Source of the DNA: Paraburkholderia fungorum
GTDB lineage: Bacteria; Pseudomonadota; Gammaproteobacteria; Burkholderiales; Burkholderiaceae
Assembly (NCBI RefSeq): GCF_902833645.1
Contig: NZ_CADFGE010000009.1
Location: 62,001 to 126,000 of the forward strand
Direction of reading: 5' to 3'
DNA: 64,000 bases
This document shows, piece by piece, positions 17,162-25,461 of the stretch (position 1 is the stretch's first letter; each line of letters starts with the position of its first letter). The translations under genes and the position numbers were made by a program. The notes beneath the pieces were generated by a model that was not told where the DNA came from, did not search any database, and was given only the letters and a program-made list of their open reading frames with translations.

Positions 17162-17229
17162 GATGAGTGCTGCTCATCCGAGCGTTATAGCTCGCTCCTT
17201 TTCAATCACCGCGTAGCGGGACAAAGGAG
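17162..17229 (+). promoter_or_regulatory. Three-hairpin leader RNA, copy 1
   Basis: Stem 1 GATGAG/CTCATC (17162-17178) is followed directly by stem 2 CGAGC/GCTCG (17179-17194). Then CTCCTTT (17195-17201) is complementary to AAAGGAG (17223-17229), the Shine-Dalgarno of the gene at 17236, with an inner CCGC/GCGG pairing. Formed, the third hairpin would hide the ribosome site. Four other leaders in the window share this layout. Confidence 0.7.
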
Positions 17230-17235
17230 TAAATC

Positions 17236-17622
17236 ATGAACAGCGATATCAATCGGAAACTGCCTGAGACCGTAACGGATCAGCCAACGGGAGTTCAGCC
17301 GGATCAGCAGGTTTTTTCCGGCCTGGGCCCAGTGGATCATGAATTCAAGAACTTCCACCGGTTACTCTGCGAGCGCTTCGGCTATTTGCACGACGAAGTC
17401 GATTGGAAGCGAGATCAGATTTCGTTGATCGAGTGGATCGCAAAACGCCGGGAAGTCGCCGAGCGCCAGCGAGATGGTCTTCTCAAAGCGATTACGCTCA
17501 TCGCGGCCCAGTCGGTAGGTGACGATTGGACAGTCGAGGAAGCCTACGCGTTCGTCAAGCAGCATGCCCGCGAAGCACGCAATGCAGTGCGTGCGGAGAT
17601 GGGCGTAGGCAACGCGACCTGA
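17236..17622 (+). CDS. Unknown 128-residue protein, leader-controlled
   Basis: The product starts MNSDINRKLPETVTD and is probably soluble with helices around residues 40-110 (LLCERFGYLHDEVDWKRDQ, KRREVAERQRDGLLKAI). It has the three-hairpin leader in front and the 69-base trailer element starting at its own stop codon. The gene at 18241 has the same two flanking elements, so these are two versions of one expression cassette. Its partner or function is unknown. Confidence 0.65.
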   Translation: MNSDINRKLPETVTDQPTGVQPDQQVFSGLGPVDHEFKNFHRLLCERFGYLHDEVDWKRDQISLIEWIAKRREVAERQRDGLLKAITLIAAQSVGDDWTVEEAYAFVKQHAREARNAVRAEMGVGNAT

Positions 17623-17704
17623 AATCTGTTCGCTGAGATGCCCTGAAAGGACCTGTCAGCGTGCAACAAAGCAACTTTTAACCCTCGCGGGGACGCTTCC
17701 CCGC
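17620..17704 (+). repeat. Trailer element B, copy 1, with hairpin
   Basis: Bases 17620-17688 match 18893-18961 at 56 of 69 positions by my count, including GAGATGC, CTGAAAGGA, TGTCAGCGTG and the AACCCTCGC end. A GCGGGG/CCCCGC hairpin (17687-17704) follows immediately. The AAAGGA followed by GTG could be a ribosome site for a six-codon leader peptide (GTG at 17661 to TAA at 17681). It sits between the first and second genes of the unit. Confidence 0.6.
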
Positions 17705-17739
17705 TGGGGACGCTTCTCGCAAGATTTATGGAGAAGCGA

Positions 17740-18039
17740 ATGGGAAGGCAAAAATCCAAAGTCACGAGTTGCAAGGCAACGGCCTTTAAAGATGCCACAT
17801 GGGGGCAACTCAAGCGTGAGGCGATTCATCAAAAGACGTATCGTCCGAAGCAGCTTGGGCTTTTCGAAAAGGTGAAAGCGATGTTCGGCATTAAACCCAA
17901 CATCATGAACACTTTCTCCGGTGCGATTTTCGCATTCTCGGATAACTCTTTCCTGAGTGTCCGAGCGTCCGGTGAAACGACTGCGTTTCTCTGCAACGGC
18001 TTGGTCGACGACTGGGGAAAATGCAAATCTGAGGCGTGA
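17740..18039 (+). CDS. Unknown 99-residue basic protein
   Basis: ATG at 17740 is preferred because GGAGAAG lies just before it; an ATG at 17728 has no ribosome site. The N-terminus is basic (MGRQKSKVTSCKATAFKDA), consistent with nucleic-acid binding, and the C-terminal half has strands (GAIFAFSDNSFLSVRASGE). No family recognised. It lies within the duplicated leader/trailer unit but lacks the leader itself. Confidence 0.6.
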   Translation: MGRQKSKVTSCKATAFKDATWGQLKREAIHQKTYRPKQLGLFEKVKAMFGIKPNIMNTFSGAIFAFSDNSFLSVRASGETTAFLCNGLVDDWGKCKSEA

Positions 18040-18169
18040 TTTTGTCGCCTCCAGGAAATTTTCAACACGTGTAACTCACTAGCCGCCCATCCGCTCCACG
18101 CGGATGCGGCGGTCTTCTATTTCCCGGCAAGGAATTCTCCCAACGTTCACAGATAGCCTTGACTGCTTC

Positions 18170-18234
18170 GATGAGCTTTCTCATCCGAGCGTTGACGCTC
18201 GCTCCTTTTCAACCGCCCACAGGGCATCAAGGAG
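18170..18234 (+). promoter_or_regulatory. Three-hairpin leader RNA, copy 2
   Basis: Stem 1 GATGAG/CTCATC (18170-18185), stem 2 CGAGCG/CGCTCG with a TTGA loop (18186-18201), and CTCCTTTT (18202-18209) complementary to AAGGAG (18229-18234) before the ATG at 18241. It is nearly identical to copy 1 from stem 1 through CTCCTTTTCAA, while the bases inside the third hairpin differ. Confidence 0.7.
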
Positions 18235-18240
18235 TGAAGC

Positions 18241-18861
18241 ATGAATAGCAACACGGAAGGAAAGGCCTCGGCGCATACCGCAAACCAGGCGCAGCTCGAG
18301 CAGTGTCTTCGGCACGCCATCGAGCGCGTCCGCATCGCAAATGCGGAGGGCAATCCGATCTTGTCGGCATGGCTCCCCGAAGCTACCGCTCTGTTGGGAA
18401 CGCCTCCGGTCGGCTTCAAAGTCGCAGAAGGAGCGGACGTTGTGCAAGCGCTGTCGACGAAAGAACCGAAGGTCTACCGCGTCGAGGTACGTGGCGGCGG
18501 AGACCTGGATAACACGCCTGGCATAGCGGTATTTCAGGTGAGTGAGGAATCAGCCAGGAATATCGTCAAGCTATCAGGGGTGGTTAAGGCGAACGACCTA
18601 TACAAGGTCGAGCGCTTCGACTATCGCGCTGACTTTCTCCAGTACGATCCGGAGGTCAATCCTGACGATGCGGAGGAAGCGGGCGAAGAAAACTCGGTCC
18701 GCACCGACTGCGACGTCCTTGTCGTTACAGATGCCGAGTTCTTCTTCCGGGCTTACGTCAAGCATACGGACGTTTCTGTCGAGTGCGAGGCCCAGTCGAT
18801 CGCGGCCCTGGCGGCGCATTTCGGCATATCGTCCGAAGAGTCCGAGGCGGAAGGTCGGTGA
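18241..18861 (+). CDS. Unknown 206-residue acidic protein, leader-controlled
   Basis: The protein starts MNSNTEGKASAHTANQ. It has a helical N-terminus, a central beta-rich part (VYRVEVRGGGDLDNTPGIAVFQ) and an acidic C-terminal domain (NPDDAEEAGEEN, DAEFFFRAYVKHTDVSVE). It has no signal peptide. It carries the same leader and trailer as the 17236 gene, but the two proteins are not clearly alike beyond the first residues (MNSD and MNSN). Confidence 0.65.
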   Translation: MNSNTEGKASAHTANQAQLEQCLRHAIERVRIANAEGNPILSAWLPEATALLGTPPVGFKVAEGADVVQALSTKEPKVYRVEVRGGGDLDNTPGIAVFQVSEESARNIVKLSGVVKANDLYKVERFDYRADFLQYDPEVNPDDAEEAGEENSVRTDCDVLVVTDAEFFFRAYVKHTDVSVECEAQSIAALAAHFGISSEESEAEGR

Positions 18862-18892
18862 CCTGCTTTTGCTGGGCATGTAGCCATCGCAC

Positions 18893-18961
18893 TGAAACTC
18901 GTTCGATGAGATGCTCTGAAAGGAAGTGTCAGCGTGGGAAAAAGTACCTTTAAACCCTCGC
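18893..18961 (+). repeat. Trailer element B, copy 2
   Basis: This is the second copy of the 69-base element at 17620-17688, beginning 31 bases after the stop of the 18241 gene. It retains the CTGAAAGGA purine stretch followed by GTG at 18934. It is followed by a terminator rather than by another gene. Confidence 0.6.
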
Positions 18962-18985
18962 CAATCTATCAACTTGCAACCCATG

Positions 18986-19024
18986 CCCACTGCCGTCCCT
19001 TCGGGGAGCCAGTGGGATTTTTTT
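18986..19024 (+). terminator. Rho-independent terminator
   Basis: CCCACTG (18986-18992) pairs with CAGTGGG (19010-19016) around an inner hairpin, followed by ATTTTTTT. It ends the 17-19 kb plus-strand unit, about 115 bases before the IS element. Confidence 0.85.
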
Positions 19025-19243
19025 CGTCCGTATGCTTTGGAGTTTTTTCGGCTGATTGCCAGACGTGCTGTTGATCAATATCGCGAATTACCAGTGACGT
19101 TCCGGCTAAAACAACCGGTGGCCAGGAGCGTGATTGCGCTAAGGACGGGCTGAACAATGTGCATCGGCTGCATGGTTGACGTGCGAACCGACGCGAGAAT
19201 CGGGAGATGGGTGCCGTGACTGCTGAGTTGGGTGTTTAGGCAG

Positions 19244-19262
19244 GCCTTCGAAGGCGTTTTTT
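19244..19262 (+). terminator. Possible plus-strand terminator inside IS end
   Basis: The 12-bp palindrome GCCTTCGAAGGC (19244-19255) is followed by GTTTTTT. It would stop transcripts entering the IS from the 17-19 kb unit. Confidence 0.45.
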
Positions 19263-19278
19263 GCGAAGATCTGCACCT

Positions 19279-19719
19279 TCAGGACGCACCTCGGGTTTCG
19301 ATGCACAGCAACCGCCTCTTGGCGATCACGATGTTGGCCAGGCCGAACAGGCTGAACAGTTGCGCCTCGTTCCTGGCCAGCCCCTTATAGCGCGTCTTCC
19401 GGTGACGGAACAGGTTCTTGACGACATGAAACGGATGCTCGACCTTGGCCCGCACGCTGGCCTTCAATTGCTCGGCCTGCTCCAGCAACCGCGCCCACCT
19501 GAACTCAGGGTTGAGCTGCTTGCGCTTGCCAGGCTTCATCGCCACGTGCCATTGCGGCCCCAGCGCTTCTTCGCGTTTGTCCACGCCCTGGTAGCCGGCA
19601 TCGCCAAAGGCAACCGTCTCCTGCCCATGCAGCAAGGCGCCGGCTTGTGTCACGTCAGCGACGTTGGCCGCCGTGCCGATGACCGTATGCACGAGGCCCG
19701 ACTCGGCATCCACACCAAC
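19279..19719 (-). pseudogene. IS5-family transposase, 3' exon
   Basis: This encodes the C-terminal 146 residues of a DDE transposase, from VGVDAESGLVHTVIGTAANV to the stop. It includes the DAGYQG segment and the conserved E-containing region (ASVRAKVEHPFHVVKNLF, then RHRKTRYKGL). It joins exactly in frame to the 5' exon ending ...GMKAH at 23922 once the intron 19720-23921 is removed, giving 327 residues. Splicing of the RNA, if the intron still works, would restore a full transposase message. Confidence 0.9.
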
Positions 19720-19830
19720 GTCGGGTAGCAGCAGCGCATTGCTGCGCCACCGCCCCCTAAGAACCGGACGTGCGAGTCACCCCGCATCCGGCTCAAGCCA
19801 TTCGTCAGCCCCGATAGTAGGACCGAGCAA

Positions 19831-20574
19831 TCAATCATCGATCGCGGCTTCGCGACGAGCAAAGTAAGACGACCACGCAGGATCAAAGGGATTTGCCTGC
19901 CCACGTATCTTCACGTGGCGAACAATTGAAATCATCGTGGCTCGGAACAACCGAATTACTCCGCGGTCGTTAGTCCGCGCCGTAAATGCCCAAGTACGAT
20001 TTCCCTCTACCCGGAAGTATCTGTTCTTCACCCATCCTGCGCCTTTATTGGGATGCCGACGCATGGCCCATGTCCATAAGAGGCGCCAAATGTGAGCATC
20101 TATCGACGTAAAGCAAGACTTGGAAACCACATGGCGGTGGTACATGGCCCAACCTCGAATCACAGGGTTGAGTTGTAAAATAAGATTCGTCTGTGTGGCG
20201 CTTCTGTTCTGCTTCACGATTTCCCTAACCTTTTCCAACAGGGCCTTCGCGCTCTTGTTGGCCGGTTTGATGAGCAGCTTACCGCCGTACTTGCGTACAT
20301 TCTGCCCGAGGAAATCGAACCCGTCGGCGATGTGAGTGACTCTGGTTTTCTCGTCCGAGAGTTCCAGACCCCGAACGATCAGGAACTGCTTGATCGCAGG
20401 GAGTACGTTTTGTTCCAGAATCTCTTTCGATACTCCGGTTACGACGAAGTCGTCAGCATACCGATTGACGTTGACTTTGACTTTTCGGCGCGCGCGTGGC
20501 GTCGGCCCTACGCTGGCATCTACTGCCGCTTCAAGTCCGTCCAACGTCATGTTTGCGATGACGGGCGAGATTAC
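19831..20574 (-). pseudogene. ltrA: Group II intron reverse transcriptase/maturase, 3' part
   Basis: It encodes 247 residues from VISPVIANMTLDGL through the catalytic YADD (NRYADDFVVTG), the thumb, and the maturase X domain (NPVIRGWAMYHRHV), ending ARREAAIDD. It continues in frame from the 5' part ending TPQGG at 22583. Removing 20575-22582 would restore a 490-residue protein. As it stands the maturase cannot be made whole. Confidence 0.9.
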
Positions 20575-22249
20575 GCCTCGTACAATGTTGCATACTTTTC
20601 ACTCCGTCGTCTGAATCATTCAAATTTTCGCTCGCGAAAGCCCTCGGCTGTGGATCGATCCTGAACACAACGACGATTTCATCTTTGTGGATTTCGACAC
20701 GCTTGACCAGATCCAACACGATCCTGCGCTTCGTTTCAAGGTCAATCGTATCCAGTTTTTCGGTGACGGCGCCTGCAAATTCCTCGAGTCGGTTGATGAC
20801 CAGAAACAACTCGCTTTGCACGACCCCTTGCTGCCTGGACTCAAGGATCTGCTGGTCAATCTGCTCAAGCCGGTTCTTCAATTGATGCATCTTCGGTTCG
20901 AAGTCGGTTTTATCGATGATGCCGTCTGCATAGCTGTCGATCAGCCGGGACTTGCCCTTTTCCAGCTGCAGCCGCTGCTTTTCAAGGTTGCTCGTGTCGA
21001 AGCCACTCTTTTCATTGCGCTCCATCATATCCAGTCGACGCTCATATTCGTTCTTCAGTCGTTCCGGGTGCCTGAGTAACTCCACGACCTGTTGCCATAC
21101 CAGATCGTCGAGCCGGTCCGTTCGTACCTGCTGATTGTCACAGATACGCTGACCGCCGAAACGATAGGCATCGGTTCCAACGCAGCGGTAGTAGGCGTAG
21201 TCCCGCTGATGCCCCTTAGCCGCAGCCTTGCTCACTTTCTTTGCGTAATAGGCGTAACGGCAATGGCCGCAGACGGTTAGCCCTTGCAGCAGGCGTAGCG
21301 GCGCACTTTCGCGTCTCCAGCGTGCCAGCTTGCGGTTCTCGGCAAGCTGTTCCTGAGCCGACTGGAACAGCGCCTCGCTGACGATGGCCGGCACTGGAAT
21401 CTCGATCCAGTCCTGCGGGTCCGTGCGTGTTGTCGAGTATGGCTTTCTGGGCACGTCGGCACTATGGCGCTGAGCGCGCACGCGTAGCTGCAGGTGATCG
21501 CGCGACTGCGTCTTGCCGAATGCGGCCCGCCCCATGTAAGCCGGATTGCGCAATATTCCCCATACCACGCTGCGGTCCCAGTATGGCTTGCCCGATGCCG
21601 TCACAGTACCCGACTCGGTCAGTCGGCGTACCACTTCCCCTATGCTCAGGCGGTCCATCCCCACCCACTGGAAGATCGCCCGGACCGTCGCTGCCTGGGG
21701 CAGTTCGATAACGTACCGGGCCGGCGTACCGTCGAGCTGCCGGCGAATGTAGCGGTAGCCGTAGGGGGCCCCGGACAGTACATTGACGCTGCCGCGTTTT
21801 GCGCCGTGAAGCTTGCCACGACGGTGACGCTCGGCGATCTTCGCCCGCTCGTATTCTGCGATCATGCCCTGCATCTGCAATAGCAGCGACTCTTCCGGCG
21901 TCGTACCGATTGCGTGATTGAGGAACACCACCTGGATGCCACAGGCCGTGAACTCTTCCATCAGCAGCGCCTGGTGCGCATATTTGCGCGCCAGCCGGTC
22001 CGGTGACAGGATGTACAGATGATCGATCGCACCGAGCGCGGCACAGTCCCTGAGTCGCTCCAGCTGTGGCCTGATCAGTGTCGCGCCGCTCACGCCAGCG
22101 TCAACGAAACACATGTCGTCGACGATCTGCGCCCCGTCAGCCGAAATACGCTCCCTCAGTGCAGCGATCTGGCTTTCAATGGTGCCGCGTTTGTTCTGCT
22201 GTTCGGAGGATACCCGCGCATAGAGCGCAACCATCGCAGCTTTGCTCAT
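20531..22249 (-). CDS. Large serine recombinase
   Basis: The 572-residue protein has the resolvase catalytic domain at its start (VALYARVSSEQQ; nucleophile Ser14). A recombinase domain follows, then a zinc ribbon (CGHCRYAYYAKK ... YYRC ... CDN) and a coiled-coil near residues 430-500. Such enzymes integrate and excise elements without DDE chemistry. About the last 14 residues are read from the interrupted maturase sequence beyond the element's end, so the natural C-terminus may be shorter. It is the only long gene of the 2.0-kb element and probably the enzyme that inserted it. Confidence 0.9.
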   Translation of the reverse strand: MSKAAMVALYARVSSEQQNKRGTIESQIAALRERISADGAQIVDDMCFVDAGVSGATLIRPQLERLRDCAALGAIDHLYILSPDRLARKYAHQALLMEEFTACGIQVVFLNHAIGTTPEESLLLQMQGMIAEYERAKIAERHRRGKLHGAKRGSVNVLSGAPYGYRYIRRQLDGTPARYVIELPQAATVRAIFQWVGMDRLSIGEVVRRLTESGTVTASGKPYWDRSVVWGILRNPAYMGRAAFGKTQSRDHLQLRVRAQRHSADVPRKPYSTTRTDPQDWIEIPVPAIVSEALFQSAQEQLAENRKLARWRRESAPLRLLQGLTVCGHCRYAYYAKKVSKAAAKGHQRDYAYYRCVGTDAYRFGGQRICDNQQVRTDRLDDLVWQQVVELLRHPERLKNEYERRLDMMERNEKSGFDTSNLEKQRLQLEKGKSRLIDSYADGIIDKTDFEPKMHQLKNRLEQIDQQILESRQQGVVQSELFLVINRLEEFAGAVTEKLDTIDLETKRRIVLDLVKRVEIHKDEIVVVFRIDPQPRAFASENLNDSDDGVKSMQHCTRRNLARHRKHDVGRT

Positions 22250-22582
22250 CGTCCACCTCGCTTGACGGTCGCCTTCCTGGCCGCTGCGCGCCGCGTAGCG
22301 GACGGCTGTGCCGTTGCGCGTGCTTCGATCGGACTGATCTGTTCGTACGCCTTTTGCAACTGTTCCTGGGCGTAGCGGTTCGGCTCAAAGGCCAGACGTA
22401 CGCGCCATTTTTTACGTCCTCGGGTCATCGCTGCACCTTCCTGTCAGCGGGAGCGACCGTCTCAAGGACGAGGTCCACATCTACCTTGGAACAGCTTCTG
22501 GACCACGGCGCCAGGCACTCCCTTGAAATGCGCAGACCCAATTTTATCCGGCAGTTTGCTCTGTTGTTGGTGGCGTTATGAT
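20575..22582 (-). mobile_element. 2.0-kb serine-recombinase element inserted in the intron maturase
   Basis: Comparing both flanks with an intact maturase places the insertion between TPQGG and VISP. The left junction is CAAGGGGGC then ATCATAACG, the right is TACGAGGC then GTAATCTCG, with GGC shared, so the boundary is certain to within three bases. Excision leaves the maturase in frame. There are no long inverted repeats, as expected for large serine recombinases that exchange at a 2-bp core. Contents: the recombinase gene and a 60-codon gene. Confidence 0.8.
22246..22428 (-). CDS. 60-residue basic protein upstream of recombinase
   Basis: The product starts MTRGRKKWRVRLAFEPNRYA and is strongly basic at both ends, so it likely binds DNA. 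Its stop overlaps the recombinase ATG by four bases (22246-22249). Small genes in this position accompany related recombinases and may assist excision direction, which is an inference from position only. Confidence 0.7.
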   Translation of the reverse strand: MTRGRKKWRVRLAFEPNRYAQEQLQKAYEQISPIEARATAQPSATRRAAARKATVKRGGR

Positions 22583-23311
22583 GCCCCCTTGCGGAGTTCC
22601 CGCCTCAGTCGCGAACAAGGTGCCTTTGTCGATAAACCCGGCCTTAAGCCATCGCCGCAGGACCACCTTATCCATTGGTATATGTTTGAGGATCCAGTCG
22701 TGGCTAAAATTATCGAAACAGCCACGGATGTCTCCCTCTAAAACCCATTCTGGTGACTTGCGCTTAGCCAGCGTGGTAAAACAACATTCAATGGCGTCGG
22801 CAGTCGAACGTTTGGGCCGAAACCCATACGAGTTTGGATCCGCCAAGCTCTCCGCAATGGGCTCCAACGCGAGCTTCCATAGCGCCTGCATGGCTCTGCA
22901 TAGCATGCGGGGAATTCCTAACGGACGCTTCTTGCCGTTGCTCTTTGGGATGTAAATACGTCGAAGCGGCAACGCACGATAGCCGTGGTGTTGCATCGCC
23001 TCCATCCCTTTCCATTTGGCCGCCGGAGTTGGCCAAATCTTGCCGTCAACGCCCGGCGTTCTCTTGCCGCGATTCTCTGTCACTCGTTTCACGGCTAGCA
23101 TCTTGCCGCTATGCGAACGGGTCAGCAGACGTTGCAAGGCACCTACTTTGCCCCATCTGCCTTCCTTGGTTGCCTGAGCGATACGTGCCTGGAGTCGTTT
23201 CACCTCGTCCTTGATGCGAGGCCAATCAGCCTGACTCCACATCCTGGTGGGGCGCGAGGGTGCACCAGCGCCGAGCGACGCTGCTTGCGCAGTACCGTCG
23301 ATTGCCGTCAT
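22583..23311 (-). pseudogene. ltrA: Group II intron reverse transcriptase/maturase, 5' part
   Basis: It encodes residues 1-243 of the maturase (start MTAIDGTAQAAS), including reverse transcriptase blocks with YIPKSNGKKRPLGIP, YGFRPKRSTADAI, GDIRGCFDN (first catalytic Asp) and GTPQGG. It is cut at the last motif by the recombinase element; translation would run on 13 codons to a stop at 22544. Domains are those of bacterial group II intron proteins. Confidence 0.9.
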
Positions 23312-23921
23312 CTGCTTTCCCTCGTATAACGATTAATCAAGTTCTCTCGCCATGAATGACCATACGGAAGTCTGCCCGCTTTCGCGTCCGGCCATCGTGC
23401 AGCCGGTATCCATCCCATTACAGGAGGGCGTTCGCTTTTTCCGCAATCCTTTACCCGTAGCACCAACAGCGTTCCTTGCGGTTCGCCTGCCGTCGCCGGC
23501 AGCACTACGGGCTTACCCTGTTCCGCAAGAATTTCAGAGCGGGGCGGGCCCCTCCTATCCGCCGGCGGCGCAATGTCCATGATGGCCCAGCACACAGAGG
23601 CCATACCTTGCCGCTTGCCATTTTGGCTCAAGCCTGTCAGCACATTTGGCTTGTCAATGATGACGACGTTTATAGAGGTTCACTTATGTTGGTCGTTACC
23701 GCTCATTCCTAGTCCCTCACCGCCCTTGTGCTGGCAGATTTCGCTTTCCCTCGCGGGTCTGCGTACCGATGATTATCGGTGGTTACATTGTTCCCAGAGC
23801 TTCACACCGGGCCGTTGCCGGCCCCGCATGTCTGGGTAGGAAACGGCTGATGGAACAGCCGGTTCGATCACAACGGATCACGTTGCGTCGAACAGAAATT
23901 CAAGCGACTTTCAGGTCGCAC

Positions 23922-24464
23922 GTGCGCCTTCATGCCAAAGTGCCACTGGTTACCCTTCTTTGTTTGATGCATCTCGGGATCGCGCGTGTTCTGGGCATTC
24001 TTCGTCGAACTGGGCGCGGCGATGATCGTCGCATCAACGATGGTGCCTGCACGCACCAGCAAACCTTGTTCGGCCAAGTGTGCGTTGATCTCGTCAAACA
24101 GAGCCCGCGTAAGGTCGTTGTCCTGCAACAGACGGCGGAATTTCAGCAGCGTCGTGGCATCAGGCACCGGCTCGCGCGACAAGTCGATGCCCACGAAGTC
24201 GCGCAACGCCTGGCTGTCGTACAACGCGTCCTCCAGCGCCTCGTCGGCCAAGCCGTACCACTGCTGCAGACAGTACATGCGCAGCATCCTCGGCACCCCG
24301 ATGGGCTGTCGGCCCACGCGTCCGCTCTTCGGGTACAGCGGCTCGATTACCGCAATCAGGCGAGGCCACGGCACGATGCGCTCCATCTCGCCAAGAAACT
24401 TCTCGCGCCGTGTTTGCTTCTTCTTCATCGCGTACTCGCTGCTCGCAAAGCTGCGTTGGTTCAT
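23922..24464 (-). pseudogene. IS5-family transposase, 5' exon
   Basis: It encodes 181 residues from MNQRSFASSEYAMKKKQ to GNQWHFGMKAH. This includes the N-terminal DUF772-type domain (RMYCLQQWYGLADEALEDAL) and the first catalytic Asp region (GTIVDATIIAAPSS). Without splicing, translation enters the intron and stops after about 17 foreign residues. The intron sits between A-H and V-G-V-D of the conserved GMKAHVGVD motif. Confidence 0.9.
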
Positions 24465-24625
24465 GTCCGTAGTGTTATGTTCGCGTTGCCTTCAGCATGC
24501 ATGCATCTTGTAGAAGCAGTCAATTGATCAGCGAATCCCTAAGGCGTCATCTTATCGATCAGACGAATGTCTTAGGGCAATCTGTGTTGTTCGATGGCCG
24601 AGACTCACGAAGCGGAGCCCGGCGG

Positions 24626-25168
24626 TCACCCAGCAAGTTGTCTCTCAACTTCGTCGCGCATCGCGGAAAAGTGAATGGGATCGCTTTTTTCTAGCGTGAG
24701 CCCCATCATCACAGCGACATGGGCTGAAAACGCTGCGAGGTCACCTGAAGCGAAATGCCGACTGAGCGTATGACGCTTGGTGAGCAGCTGATTTACGCCT
24801 CGGTATATGTAGATGGCGGGGGCGGGAAGCTGGGGGACAGCAGACGCGAGAATGGTGTCGATCTGTTCCACCGGCAAGGAAGATGCGGTCGTATCGCTAT
24901 CGGCGTCGGCGAGAAGCGTCATACGGTTGACCGACTGCCCAAATTGATCAGGGGCTTGCCGGGAAAAGTGCGCTCCAAGCCGGCCCGCGACCACGGTCGT
25001 TGCCAGATCCTCGATGGTGTGCGCAACATGGAGCGACAAGATTTGCCCGCCCGGTACCGCCATTGTGGCCAGCGCACACGGTAGCCCAAGAGCTTTAACC
25101 CGAGGCACGAGTGCCTGCAGGCGCTCAGCGAGCGCTGTCACGGCGGCGAGAAATGTTTCCTGAGTCAA
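24626..25168 (-). CDS. Unknown 180-residue protein, TTG start
   Basis: The only start that includes the whole conserved-looking N-terminus is TTG at 25168 (TQETFLAAVTALAERLQ). Several strands and helices alternate (PCALATMAVPGGQILSLHV) and no membrane segment is evident. It is transcribed away from the HTH gene at 25462, so the operator region 25373-25432 lies in the divergent gap. Family unknown. Confidence 0.5.
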   Translation of the reverse strand: MTQETFLAAVTALAERLQALVPRVKALGLPCALATMAVPGGQILSLHVAHTIEDLATTVVAGRLGAHFSRQAPDQFGQSVNRMTLLADADSDTTASSLPVEQIDTILASAVPQLPAPAIYIYRGVNQLLTKRHTLSRHFASGDLAAFSAHVAVMMGLTLEKSDPIHFSAMRDEVERQLAG

Positions 25169-25356
25169 GATGGGTCTCAGTCAAGTTGCTTGCGCTTTGA
25201 AATTTTCCAGAGGAACACCCGATCCTCGGGCTAAGGCGGTTGGGTTTAGCTCAAGCGAAAGACCGCCCCATAACAGGCAGAGAATCGCGCGCGTTCTGAC
25301 GTGCCATAGGAAGTTGGGTTCCGGTGTCAGCGTAGCCGTCCAGTCACCTCAAGGAT

Positions 25357-25384
25357 TTGCACGGTCTGCCGTTATCACTATGAT
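25357..25384 (+). promoter_or_regulatory. Promoter overlapped by operator 1
   Basis: TTGCAC (25357-25362) and TATGAT (25379-25384) are 16 bases apart. The -10 box lies inside the first palindromic operator, so a bound repressor would block polymerase. It would drive the HTH gene at 25462. Confidence 0.6.
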
Positions 25385-25432
25385 ACGTAGGACGGTGGTT
25401 TTTTGCGGCACTACTGCGTATCATCATGATAC
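25373..25432. promoter_or_regulatory. Operators 1 and 2 of the HTH regulator
   Basis: TATCA-CTA-TGATA (25373-25385) and GTATCA-TCA-TGATAC (25418-25432) are palindromes with a 3-base centre, lying 46 bases apart upstream of the HTH gene. A third site of the same kind is at 25671-25685. The recurrence on both sides of one regulator gene suggests autoregulation. Confidence 0.75.
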
Positions 25433-25461
25433 CACTGGATCGTGATATTTTGAGGTAGGCC

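Larger units (their letters stand above)
19720..23921 (-). mobile_element. Group II intron (about 2.19 kb) in the transposase gene, itself interrupted
   Basis: On the minus strand the intron begins GTGCGACC at 23921 and ends CTACCCGAC at 19720. A 34-base domain V lies at 19761-19794 with the AGC triad (GAGCCGGATGCG ... CGCACGTCCGGTTC). Domain VI follows, with an unpaired A seven bases from the 3' end. The 610 bases before the reverse transcriptase start are domain I-III RNA. Intron and transposase have the same orientation, as needed for splicing. A 2008-bp recombinase element lies in the maturase gene. Confidence 0.9.
19143..24538 (-). mobile_element. IS5-family insertion sequence (1194 bp) expanded to 5.4 kb by nested insertions
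   Basis: The ends match each other as imperfect inverted repeats: GGACGGGCTGAACAATG at 19143 and, read inward on the other strand, GGATTCGCTGATCAATTG at 24538. Both are flanked by CTAA (19139-19142 and 24539-24542), the YTAR-type target duplication of the IS5 group. Subtracting the 4202-bp intron leaves 1194 bp, the expected IS5 size, and a 327-residue transposase. The copy is not mobile as DNA-coded, because its transposase gene is split. Confidence 0.9.

Noticed and set aside
18926..19153. 75-codon plus-strand frame
   Set aside because: It overlaps trailer element B and crosses the terminator at 18986-19024 and the IS border.
23312..23867. Plus-strand frames over the intron's 5' region
   Set aside because: This region is structured intron RNA (domains I-III) on the minus strand, and the frames have no starts with ribosome sites.
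25170..25445. 91-codon plus-strand frame before the HTH gene
   Set aside because: It covers the promoter and two operators and has no ribosome-binding site.
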